From: Sporolactobacillus mangiferae | GTDB taxonomy: Bacteria; Bacillota; Bacilli; Bacillales; Sporolactobacillaceae | Direction of reading: 5' to 3' | Assembly (NCBI RefSeq): GCF_023336505.1 | Contig: NZ_JAMAST010000002.1 | Coordinates: 62,001-126,000, forward strand | DNA length: 64,000 nt | Shown: positions 18,650-26,320 of the stretch, piece after piece | Position numbering within the stretch: position 1 is the first letter of the stretch | How the letters are laid out: each line of letters starts with the position of its first letter | Notes under the pieces: generated by a model | Told to the model about the DNA's origin: nothing | Database searches by the model: none | The model's input: only the letters and a program-made list of their open reading frames with translations | Translations under genes and position numbers: made by a program

Positions 18650-19313
18650 TTTTCACGCCCCTCCGTATCAGTGCCTGAAGCTGCTCTGAACGTTCTCTGT
18701 TAACTGATTCCAGCTGTTCCCTAAAATCCGTACCCGTTTTCTTCTGACCTGGCACAGGCTGAGCGCCTTTACTGCGAAATGCATGATCCGCCGTCCATTT
18801 GAAAGCTTTCATGACATTGTCTTCAATCAAATCCTGTGTATCTGATTTTTTTGTCAATGACTCAATGATTTCCGGGTCACTGATGTTTTTCAGTAACTGC
18901 ACGTTTTCACCGACGCCCACGATTAATATCTCGCTGCCAACCATAATCATCTGAACAGATCGATTACCGCCAAGTGAAACGCCACCCATATTTTTCAAAT
19001 TAGCGACCTGCGTGAAACGTCCGGTACGTTTAATGACAAAGTGATAAAGCAAGTAAATCAGGGCCAGAACAACCAAAAGGGCAGCAAATAATTTGACCGA
19101 TGTAACCAACAAATTTGTTCCTTGATCTGATGAAGAAACCGCCTTTTTTGATTGATCTGACGATGGCGCTTTTTGTTCCTTCTGACTATTTTCGAGCCAA
19201 TCCTTTACCGTACCACTCTCATCGTCTGCATAGGAGACAAGGCTTTGACTGAAGAAAACAAGCACGGCAGCAAGCAGCACAGCTATTATTTTCAGCCATT
19301 TTGTTTTCTTCAC
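18642..19313 (-). CDS. fliO: flagellar biosynthetic protein FliO/FliZ
   Basis: Membrane chaperone for FliP assembly. 223 residues: an N-terminal signal-like segment (residues about 8-28, ending near SLVSYADD), a polar region, a central membrane helix (LFAALLVVLALIYLLYHFV, about 85-103) and the cytoplasmic FliO domain with GRFTQVANLKNMGGVSLGGNRSV (core GGVSLGGNRSVQMI). The start is GTG at 19313 with a weak GGATGAG SD; B. subtilis calls this gene fliZ. Confidence 0.9.
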   Translation of the reverse strand: MKKTKWLKIIAVLLAAVLVFFSQSLVSYADDESGTVKDWLENSQKEQKAPSSDQSKKAVSSSDQGTNLLVTSVKLFAALLVVLALIYLLYHFVIKRTGRFTQVANLKNMGGVSLGGNRSVQMIMVGSEILIVGVGENVQLLKNISDPEIIESLTKKSDTQDLIEDNVMKAFKWTADHAFRSKGAQPVPGQKKTGTDFREQLESVNRERSEQLQALIRRGVKNE

Positions 19314-19319
19314 TGAAAC

Positions 19320-19682
19320 TCATCCAATCGCTTTTTTTATCGCTTCAATAACACGGTCAGGCTGAAAAGGTTTAACAATAAAATCCTTTGCGCCTGCTTG
19401 AATAGCGTCAATAACCATTGACTGCTGCCCCATAGCCGAGCACATGATCACCCTGCAATTCGGATCAATGCTTTTTATTTTCTTCAGCGCATTAATACCA
19501 TCCAATTCCGGCATGGTGATATCCAAAGTCACCAAATCCGGTTTGTATTCTTCATACTTGGCAACGGCTTCGTTTCCGTTTGCACCTTCACCGCAAACTT
19601 CATATCCGTTTTTCGTTAAAATGTCCTTCAGCATCATGCGCATAAAAGCTGCGTCATCAACAACAAGTATACGTCCTGCCAT
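19320..19682 (-). CDS. cheY: chemotaxis response regulator CheY
   Basis: Single-domain receiver that binds the flagellar switch when phosphorylated by CheA. 120 residues with VVDDAAFMR (acidic pocket), the phospho-Asp in LVTLDITMPELDG (about residue 54), the switch residue in MCSAMGQQ and the Lys in FIVKPF. GGAGG precedes the ATG by 8 nt. Confidence 0.96.
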   Translation of the reverse strand: MAGRILVVDDAAFMRMMLKDILTKNGYEVCGEGANGNEAVAKYEEYKPDLVTLDITMPELDGINALKKIKSIDPNCRVIMCSAMGQQSMVIDAIQAGAKDFIVKPFQPDRVIEAIKKAIG

Positions 19683-19764
19683 GTAGATCCCTCCAAATTC
19701 AGTGGTTAAACAAAGATACGATCAAACAGTAAGATCGATTAAAGCACCTTCCGCTGAACATCAC

Positions 19765-20940
19765 TTATAATTTTTTTAAACGTTCTTTTTGATCCAGTAT
19801 TTCAGTGATGCGTATACCAAAATTCTCATCGACAACAACAACTTCACCTTTGGCAATGAATTTGTGATTAATTAAAATGTCGATGGCTTCACCTGCCAGC
19901 TTGTCAAGTTCAATAATTGAACCCGGGCCCAGTTCGAGCACTTCTTTGATCGTTTTTTTTGTACGCCCGAGTTCAACGCTGACATCAAGTGGAATATCCA
20001 TCAGCAAATCCAGATTTCTTGGCATCTTTTTTTGATCAGGCACCTCTTCTTCAAAAGCAGAAAATTGTACTGGATGAACGTCCGATCGCGGCTGTACCTG
20101 TTCTGATTCCCGAACGGGTGCATCCGCCGCAAGTGCTGCAGCCGTTTCATGATGGATTGATGCATCAGCCGTTGCCTCATGATGCACATCGGAGTGCTGT
20201 TCTTGTTTATCCTTACGTGCTTCTTCCGTTACAGTAACGTGTCCGCCGGTTTCCTGCATAAGAAGAGAAACAAGCTGTTTGCCGAAGTCAATCGGAACAA
20301 GCTGCATAATATGAGAATCCACCAGATCGCCAATTTTCAGCTGAAAAGATATTTCAAACATGGTCTCATCTTTGGGCAGATTTTCAATGCCCTGTTCTGA
20401 TTTTACATCCATGAGACTCAATGTCGGCGGGGATATATCAATCCGGCGGTTAAAAACGGTCGACATGGCCGTAGAGGAGGAGCCCATCATTTGATTCATC
20501 GCTTCCTGGACCGCACTCATTTCCATATCATTAATCTGATCCGTTGCTTTTGTACCGTCTCCGCCCATCATTAAATTAGCAATGACGCTTGCATCATGTG
20601 TTTTAATAACAAGCATGCATGAGCCTTGAAACCCTTGTGTATAATTCACAAGTACCGAGACGTGCGGAACCGGGAATTCTTCAGAAAGTTTGCTATGGTC
20701 GACAAGATGTACTCTCGGCGTCGTGATCTCCACTTTTTTGTTCAATATTGTTGAAAGCGCAGTGGCTGCACTGCCAAAAGAAATATTTCCAATTTCCCCA
20801 AGAACATCCTGATCAACATCTGAAACGTTCGCAGGCACTTCGCCCGGCGTATGATTCACTTGCTGAGGTTTTCCTGCTTCGTTCGTTTTTTTACCGAGAA
20901 GCGCGTCAATTTCTTCTTGCGAGAGTTGTCCGTCATTCAT
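19765..20940 (-). CDS. fliY: flagellar switch/CheY-P phosphatase FliY
   Basis: C-ring protein of Gram-positives: an N-terminal FliM-like peptide (GQLSQEEIDALLG) for CheY-P binding, a CheC-like phosphatase domain with both active sites (DVLGEIGN and SAVQEAMN), a low-complexity Glu/His/Ala linker (about 240-310) and a C-terminal FliN domain (LDLLMDIPLDVSVELGRTKK, core DIPLDVSVELGRT). The ATG at 20940 is 9 nt after GAGGAGG and gives 391 residues; it overlaps the fliM stop by 8 bp. Confidence 0.95.
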   Translation of the reverse strand: MNDGQLSQEEIDALLGKKTNEAGKPQQVNHTPGEVPANVSDVDQDVLGEIGNISFGSAATALSTILNKKVEITTPRVHLVDHSKLSEEFPVPHVSVLVNYTQGFQGSCMLVIKTHDASVIANLMMGGDGTKATDQINDMEMSAVQEAMNQMMGSSSTAMSTVFNRRIDISPPTLSLMDVKSEQGIENLPKDETMFEISFQLKIGDLVDSHIMQLVPIDFGKQLVSLLMQETGGHVTVTEEARKDKQEQHSDVHHEATADASIHHETAAALAADAPVRESEQVQPRSDVHPVQFSAFEEEVPDQKKMPRNLDLLMDIPLDVSVELGRTKKTIKEVLELGPGSIIELDKLAGEAIDILINHKFIAKGEVVVVDENFGIRITEILDQKERLKKL

Positions 20941-21931
20941 CGACGTCATCCTCCTCTGATATATTTTTGATGATTTGGACAGCAATCTGCTTTTGACGTC
21001 TCCCCGGCTGGGCCAAAAATTTAGGGAGACCGTCGATATTTACGACAATAGGCTGATCTAAATGCTGGTCCAATTTGATGACGTCCCCAGCCCTCAAGTT
21101 TAATAATTCACCAATGGTAATCTGTGAATTTCCAAGATTCGCGATCACTTTGATATACGAATGCTCAACACTGTTCTTCAGCGCTTTGTATTCCTCAGTA
21201 GTCACGTCATTCTTTTTCTCGTTCATCCAATAATGCATCGATAATTTTGGAATAACGGGTTCCAGAACGACATGTGGCAGACAAAGATTGATCATCCCGC
21301 TTGATTTGCCGATCATTGCAGACAGTGAGATAACGATAACCGTTTCATTCGGTGACACGAGCTGAAGAAACTGCGGATTCGTTTCGAGTTCAATCAATGT
21401 CGGATTGATCTCGTGTTCAACAGAAGACCAGGCATCCTTTAATGCCTGCAGACCGCCTTCGAACAATCCTTTCATTAAATCCGTCTCGATTTCAGTCAGA
21501 TTTTCAATTTTGTTCATGCTTTCACCGTTGCCCCCGAGCAGCCGATCCAGCATCGCATAGGCGATATTCGGATTCACTTCGATAATCAGGTGGCCCTCAA
21601 GCGGTGGTGCTTCAATAACGTTCAACACAGTTGCAGACGGGATTGAGCGAATGAATTCCTCATAAGGCAGCTGGTCAACAGACGCCACGGATATCTGCAC
21701 ATAAGTTCTTAATTGCGCAGAAAAATATGAGGTTAAGAGACGCGCATAATTTTCATGAATGCGGGTCAGACTTCGGATCTGATCCTTTGAAAAGCGAAGC
21801 GCACGTTTAAAATCATAAGTGCGAATCCGCTGCTTCTTCTCTTCATCCTTTAATTCTTCTGCATTCATTTCTCCAGTTGACAATGCGGAGAGCAGCGCAT
21901 CAATCTCGGATTGTGAAAGTATGTCGGCCAT
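20933..21931 (-). CDS. fliM: flagellar motor switch protein FliM
   Basis: C-ring protein that binds CheY-P and FliG. N-terminal LSQSEIDALLSAL is the CheY-P-binding peptide; the middle CheC-like domain has YARLLTSYFSAQLRTYV and GGNGE; the C terminus is FliN-like (LLNLRAGDVIKLDQ). Starting at the ATG at 21931 (SD GGAGGGGGTGAT) gives 332 residues, exactly the B. subtilis length. Its usual upstream neighbour fliL is truncated, and FliG, its rotor partner, is not in the window. Confidence 0.96.
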   Translation of the reverse strand: MADILSQSEIDALLSALSTGEMNAEELKDEEKKQRIRTYDFKRALRFSKDQIRSLTRIHENYARLLTSYFSAQLRTYVQISVASVDQLPYEEFIRSIPSATVLNVIEAPPLEGHLIIEVNPNIAYAMLDRLLGGNGESMNKIENLTEIETDLMKGLFEGGLQALKDAWSSVEHEINPTLIELETNPQFLQLVSPNETVIVISLSAMIGKSSGMINLCLPHVVLEPVIPKLSMHYWMNEKKNDVTTEEYKALKNSVEHSYIKVIANLGNSQITIGELLNLRAGDVIKLDQHLDQPIVVNIDGLPKFLAQPGRRQKQIAVQIIKNISEEDDVDE

Positions 21932-21961
21932 TGTGATCACCCCCTCCACATTTTCTTTTCA

Positions 21962-22213
21962 TCATTGCACAATTTTTTCTGTGGTGTATACGTGGACAAC
22001 ATTTCCGCTTTCAAGAAAACCGTTAATCTTATTTTTCAACATGTTTTCCAGGTTCGAAATGCCCTCCTGATCCTGTACATCATCAGGCTCCATGCCAGAA
22101 ACCGTATAAATCACTGCATTTTTTACTTGAAAAGACCGTTTTTCAAGTTCTTCTTTTGCGTCTTTATTTGAGACACGGATATTAAAGCTGACTTTAATAT
22201 AGCTGTATCCGCT
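21962..22213 (-). pseudogene. fliL: fliL, C-terminal fragment only
   Basis: The last about 84 codons of FliL, the membrane protein that associates with stators near the flagellar basal body. The frame reads [35 protein letters not shown], and ends NGFLESGNVVHVYTTEKIVQ just before fliM, which is the usual place and sequence pattern of FliL. The N-terminal membrane segment and start codon are missing: upstream the sequence switches to trmFO in another frame at about 22201-22215. It has no proper start, so it is probably untranslated or at most begins at an internal ATG (22067 region). Confidence 0.85.
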
Positions 22214-22461
22214 GCTTTCATGATCAGTGAATCCAGCCGCCGCATCTCTTCCTTCAGAATACCAACCGCATTCGCCATGCTATTCGATCTTAATGAATTG
22301 GTACACACAAGCTCCGCAAACTGGTCGGTATGATGCGCTGCTGTTTGTTTTTTGGGTCTCATTTCATACAGGGTAACCGGCAGGCCTCGTTTGGCAATTT
22401 GCCACGCTGCTTCGCTTCCTGCAAGTCCAGCACCGATTACATTTACGTTCAGTACTGCCAT
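22123..22461 (-). pseudogene. trmFO: trmFO, N-terminal fragment fused out of frame to fliL
   Basis: Intact TrmFO is a folate/FAD-dependent tRNA m5U54 methyltransferase of about 435 residues. Here only residues 1-86 are present: FAD-binding [49 protein letters not shown] and [18 protein letters not shown]. Then the family continuation (VPAGGALAVDR) is absent and 25 residues of fliL sequence follow in the wrong frame to a stop at 22123. The start has a normal SD (TGAGGA) and follows topA as in B. subtilis. The catalytic part is lost, so the product should be inactive. Confidence 0.9.
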
Positions 22462-22492
22462 AAATATTCCTCATTTCTGATCAGCAAGTGAA

Positions 22493-24574
22493 TCATTGTG
22501 GTTCTTCTTTGTAATCACATTTAGGACACTCAACGACTTTTCCATTTTTCGATTTTTTTTCAACAAGGTAGGATGAACACTTCGGACAAATACGCTGAAT
22601 CGGTTTATCCCACGAAACAAAGTCACATTCCGGATACCGATCACATCCATAAAAAATCCGGTGTTTTTTGCTGCGTCGTTCCACAACTTCCCCTTTGCCA
22701 CATTTAGGACATGGCACACCTGTCTTTTTTAAGATCGGTTTCGTATTGCGGCATTCAGGAAAATTGGAGCAAGCCAGAAACTTCCCGAAGCGCCCCATTT
22801 TATAGACCATTTCATGGCCGCATTTTTCACATTTGATTCCTGCCAGTTCATCTTTAATTGAAACGGACTGCATCTCTTTTTCAGCTTTGGACAGTCTTTT
22901 GGCGAAGTCGCTATAAAAACTGTCGATCAGTGCGATCCAATTGCGCTTTCCTTCTTCAATTTCATCAAGGTCCGTTTCCATCTGCGCTGTAAAATCGATA
23001 TTGATGATCTCAGGAAAGAATTCGACGATCAGATTCAGAACGACTTCACCTAATTCCGTTGGTACAAAGCGTTTTGCATCCATTGAGACATAATTACGCC
23101 TTTGAATCGTATCTATCGTCGGCGCGTAGGTAGACGGGCGCCCGATGCCAATTTCCTCCATTGCTTTAACAAGTGTTGCCTCTGTATATCGAGGCGGCGG
23201 CTGTGTAAAATGCTGTTTCGGATCGGGTTGTTCCTGAAATGCGGTCATTCCGTCCTTAAGATCGGGAAGCATACTCTCTTTTGATCCATCCGATTTTTTC
23301 TGATCGTCGCTTCCTTCAATATATACTTTCATAAATCCCTGAAATTTGACCTTCGATCCCGCAGCTCTGAATATTACGCCATTTTGCTCTAAATCTGCGC
23401 GTATGGTATCCAGAATCGCCGGTGCCATCTGACTTGCGACAAATCGTTCCCAGATGAGTTTATAAAGCTTAAACTGATCCCGGTTTAGATAATCTTTAAC
23501 ATCTTTCGGTTGCCGAAATACAGAAGTTGGCCTTACGCCTTCATGGGCATCCTGCGCATTCTCAGACTTTTTTGTCTTTTGCGGCTTATCATTGTAATAA
23601 CGTTCCCCATAATTTTCAACAATAAAGCTCTTAGCTTCTGTTTTTGCTACTTCCGAAATACGCGTTGAATCCGTTCGCATATATGTTATTAATCCAGTGC
23701 TTCCCTGTTTGCCAAGTGTAATTCCTTCATAAAGCTGCTGAGCAACCATCATTGTCTTTCGTGCTCTGAAATTCAGCTTTCTGGCTGCTTCCTGCTGAAG
23801 TGAAGAGGTGGTAAATGGTATAACCGGGTTTTTTAACCGTTCTTTTTTTCTGACATTCTGAATATTAAATTGATTACTCTGAATTTTTTCCAGCACAGCT
23901 TTAACGTCATCCGCTGTTTTAAGCGTTTGCTTTTTACCGCCAACTCCATAAAATAAGGCATCGAATGATTCATCATTGACGCGAAATTTGCTGCTGATTG
24001 TCCAGTATTCTTCCGGAACAAATGCTTTGATTTCTCGCTCACGTTCAATAATCATCCGTAAAGCTACTGACTGGACACGGCCCGCACTCAGACCCTTTTT
24101 AACTTTTTTCCATAAAAGCGGACTGATATTGTAGCCTACAAGGCGATCAAGCACACGTCGCGCCTGCTGCGCATCAACAAGATCCATATTTATTTTCCGG
24201 GGTGTTTTAAAAGCAGCTTTAATTGCTGGCTTGGTAATTTCATTAAAAACAACGCGACACAATGAATGATCGTCAATATCAAGACTATGTGCCAGATGCC
24301 ATGCAATTGCTTCTCCCTCACGATCAGGGTCGGCTGCAAGATATACTTTTTTCGCTTTTTTTGCCGCACTTTTTAAATCCTTCAGCACAGGGCCTTTCCC
24401 TCTAATTGTGATATACCGAGGCTGAAAATGGTTGTTTATGTCGATACCCATCTGGCTTTTCGGCAGGTCGCGCACATGCCCCATCGACGCTTTTACCTCA
24501 TACTTGGGACCGAGATAGCGTTTAATTGTTTTTGCTTTAGCGGGAGATTCTACAATGACCAAATAATCATTCAT
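22493..24574 (-). CDS. topA: DNA topoisomerase I
   Basis: Type IA enzyme that relaxes negative supercoils. TOPRIM domain at the N terminus ([32 protein letters not shown]), active-site Tyr in [14 protein letters not shown] (about residue 297), and three C-terminal zinc ribbons (CEKCGHEM...[15 protein letters not shown]...[15 protein letters not shown]...CPKC). 693 residues, as in Bacillus. A near-consensus promoter lies 42 bp upstream. After the deletion this promoter probably drives the truncated trmFO and the remaining fla/che genes as well. Confidence 0.97.
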   Translation of the reverse strand: MNDYLVIVESPAKAKTIKRYLGPKYEVKASMGHVRDLPKSQMGIDINNHFQPRYITIRGKGPVLKDLKSAAKKAKKVYLAADPDREGEAIAWHLAHSLDIDDHSLCRVVFNEITKPAIKAAFKTPRKINMDLVDAQQARRVLDRLVGYNISPLLWKKVKKGLSAGRVQSVALRMIIEREREIKAFVPEEYWTISSKFRVNDESFDALFYGVGGKKQTLKTADDVKAVLEKIQSNQFNIQNVRKKERLKNPVIPFTTSSLQQEAARKLNFRARKTMMVAQQLYEGITLGKQGSTGLITYMRTDSTRISEVAKTEAKSFIVENYGERYYNDKPQKTKKSENAQDAHEGVRPTSVFRQPKDVKDYLNRDQFKLYKLIWERFVASQMAPAILDTIRADLEQNGVIFRAAGSKVKFQGFMKVYIEGSDDQKKSDGSKESMLPDLKDGMTAFQEQPDPKQHFTQPPPRYTEATLVKAMEEIGIGRPSTYAPTIDTIQRRNYVSMDAKRFVPTELGEVVLNLIVEFFPEIINIDFTAQMETDLDEIEEGKRNWIALIDSFYSDFAKRLSKAEKEMQSVSIKDELAGIKCEKCGHEMVYKMGRFGKFLACSNFPECRNTKPILKKTGVPCPKCGKGEVVERRSKKHRIFYGCDRYPECDFVSWDKPIQRICPKCSSYLVEKKSKNGKVVECPKCDYKEEPQ

Positions 24575-24615
24575 GTTGTGTCTCCCCCTTTCTGTAAATA
24601 TTCAAATCCTCACTA

Positions 24616-24644
24616 ATATTAATGATTGATGATTGCTTTGTCAA
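24616..24644 (-). promoter_or_regulatory. strong SigA promoter for topA
   Basis: Minus strand: -35 TTGACA (24639-24644, perfect), 17-bp spacer, -10 TAATAT (24616-24621). No terminator is visible between topA, trmFO and fliM, so transcription from here can enter the flagellar genes. Confidence 0.8.
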
Positions 24645-24955
24645 ACATTAACAAATACAGTATTCGGACCTGCTCATTGATTTGTGGAAAGGTCTGGAAA
24701 GAAAATAAAGAATTCCTTTCTTCAGATCTTCAGAGACTTGCCATTTAAGAAAGCTGTAATCATCTGAGAAAACGTTCGCCAGAAACTCTGATAAGGACAA
24801 CCTTCCGTTGTCTGCAGAAGATGTATCTCCCGCAGGAAGTGTTTACCTCCGCGCGCTGAGTAGACATTCTATTCATCGTTCCTTCATGTCAACAGGTTAA
24901 TGCAAGCCGCACGATCATTCCAAAAATTTTATACTTTCCCGAATACAGCAATATA
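24645..24955. other. long non-coding gap between dprA and topA
   Basis: I see no coding potential on either strand. It holds a small perfect hairpin (GACAAC CTTCC GTTGTC, about 24799-24815) and a locally GC-rich stretch (about 24815-24860) containing CTCCCGCAGGAAGTG and CTCCGCGCGCTGAGTAG, unlike the A/T-rich flanks. The latter resembles dispersed intergenic repeat sequence. No clear T-tailed terminator for dprA was found. Confidence 0.4.
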
Positions 24956-25828
24956 TTATGCCCAGTTTAGTTCCTGGACAATGTCCTGCCAGTCACAGAC
25001 AAGTTTAGCACCTTGCTGTATCAATCGATTCGTCCCTGCGCTCATTACGTTTAAAATAGATCCTGGCACTGCAAAAACTTCACGTCCCTGCTCCAGTGCC
25101 TGATCGGCAGTAATTAAAGACCCGCTTCGTTCCCTGGCCTCAACAACCAGTGTACCCAATGCCATCCCGCTTATTATACGGTTTCGTTCCGGAAATCGCC
25201 AACGTTCTGGTGGAGCAGAAGGCGGATATTCGCTGATCACCAGCTGCTCTTCACATAATTGCTGAAACAATCGACGATTTTGAGACGGATACGGATGCCA
25301 CAATCCTGAACCAAGTACAGCGATCGTCCGTCCGTGTAATGCCAGCCGATGCGCCATTCCATCGATTCCTGTCGCCATTCCGCTGATGATCGTCCATCCG
25401 TCGCTAATAAGTGGACCGATGAGGCCCCGCAGAACTTTTCCTGCCTCGACACTTGGATAGCGTGTCCCGACGACGCTCAATATTTTTTTATCGTTTAATA
25501 AAGCAATATTTCCTTTCGTGTAGAGCAAGTAAGGCGGGTCATAAATATTTTTTAACAACGATGGATAATTGGGATGATGGAAAGGAATAATAGAAATTTC
25601 TTCGGCTTGATAAGCTTCGAGCAGCCTGATTAAATCGATATGACTGCGATCTTCCATAAATAACTGGATTTGAGCTTCGGAAAGATGAAAAATTGAGCGC
25701 AATTCGGCTCGTGTACACTTGTGGAGATCACACAAACGGGGATTAGCCTGAATCATTTGCCAAACTGTTCTTCGCCCGATTCCTCTGCAATGATTAAGAA
25801 ACGCGAGCTGATGAGTCAATGTATCCAT
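24956..25828 (-). CDS. dprA: DNA processing protein DprA (Smf)
   Basis: Loads RecA on incoming single-stranded DNA during natural transformation. The 290-residue protein has an N-terminal helical/SAM-like region (LNHCRGIGRRTVWQMI) and the Rossmann-like DNA-binding core: VVGTRYPSVEAGKVL, IISGMATGIDGMAHRLAL, IAVLGSGL, YPPSAPPERWRFPERNRIISGMA (core FPERNRIISGMA), VVEARERSGSLITADQALEQGREVFAVPG (core ERSGSLITADQA). The neighbouring sucCD genes expected upstream are missing. Confidence 0.95.
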   Translation of the reverse strand: MDTLTHQLAFLNHCRGIGRRTVWQMIQANPRLCDLHKCTRAELRSIFHLSEAQIQLFMEDRSHIDLIRLLEAYQAEEISIIPFHHPNYPSLLKNIYDPPYLLYTKGNIALLNDKKILSVVGTRYPSVEAGKVLRGLIGPLISDGWTIISGMATGIDGMAHRLALHGRTIAVLGSGLWHPYPSQNRRLFQQLCEEQLVISEYPPSAPPERWRFPERNRIISGMALGTLVVEARERSGSLITADQALEQGREVFAVPGSILNVMSAGTNRLIQQGAKLVCDWQDIVQELNWA

Positions 25829-25922
25829 AGACGCCCTCTCTCCATTTTATTTAATTGGCGATGCAAAGAATGACGGAGTCTCTCATTTTCAAGTGCTAAA
25901 AAAAGCACCAATTAGCCCGTTA

Positions 25923-25951
25923 AACATAAATTTGGAAACAATGAATGTAAA
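25923..25951 (-). promoter_or_regulatory. candidate promoter for dprA
   Basis: Minus strand: -35 TTTACA (25946-25951), 17-bp spacer, -10 TATGTT (25923-25928). It sits 95 bp upstream of dprA in the 205-bp gap where sucCD would lie; plausible but not strong. Confidence 0.4.
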
Positions 25952-26033
25952 AATTATTGAAGATCATGTGAAATGTGTTAAAGAAGAGAAAATTAGGACG
26001 TGTATATCTGTGTCATACGCGGGCCTTAAAAAG

Positions 26034-26318
26034 CTATTTACGTAGCAATTGTCCTGCTTCTTCATCAATATTATAAATGAAGGCAAAAATTTCAGCAACC
26101 GTCTGATAAAGCTCCGGCGGGATCATCTGGTTCAGATCCAGCTCACTCAGCATCGAAACCAGTGCCGGATCTTCCTGAATCGGAATATCATGCTGTTTTG
26201 CCTGGGCAATAATACGCTCCGCAATTTTTCCTTTTCCCTTTGCGGAAACACGTGGCGCCTGATCTGTACCATTGATATAGGTCAGCGCAACGGCCTGTTT
26301 TTTCTTTTCTGAATCCAT
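26034..26318 (-). CDS. ylqH: stand-alone FlhB C-terminal-like protein (YlqH type)
   Basis: 94-residue soluble protein that aligns with only the part of FlhB following its NPTH autocleavage site: QAVALTYINGTDQAPRVSAKGKG matches FlhB FAVALQYDDDKMSAPKVIAKG, and the tail (PPELYQTVAEIFAFIY) matches FlhB PEEFFKAVAEILAYVY. No membrane segment and no NPTH. It overlaps the end of the ylqG-like gene, as in B. subtilis. Function is unknown; it could dock export substrates or substitute for the cleaved FlhB domain. I prefer the ATG at 26318 over the GTG at 26324. Confidence 0.8.
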   Translation of the reverse strand: MDSEKKKQAVALTYINGTDQAPRVSAKGKGKIAERIIAQAKQHDIPIQEDPALVSMLSELDLNQMIPPELYQTVAEIFAFIYNIDEEAGQLLRK

Positions 26319-26320
26319 GG

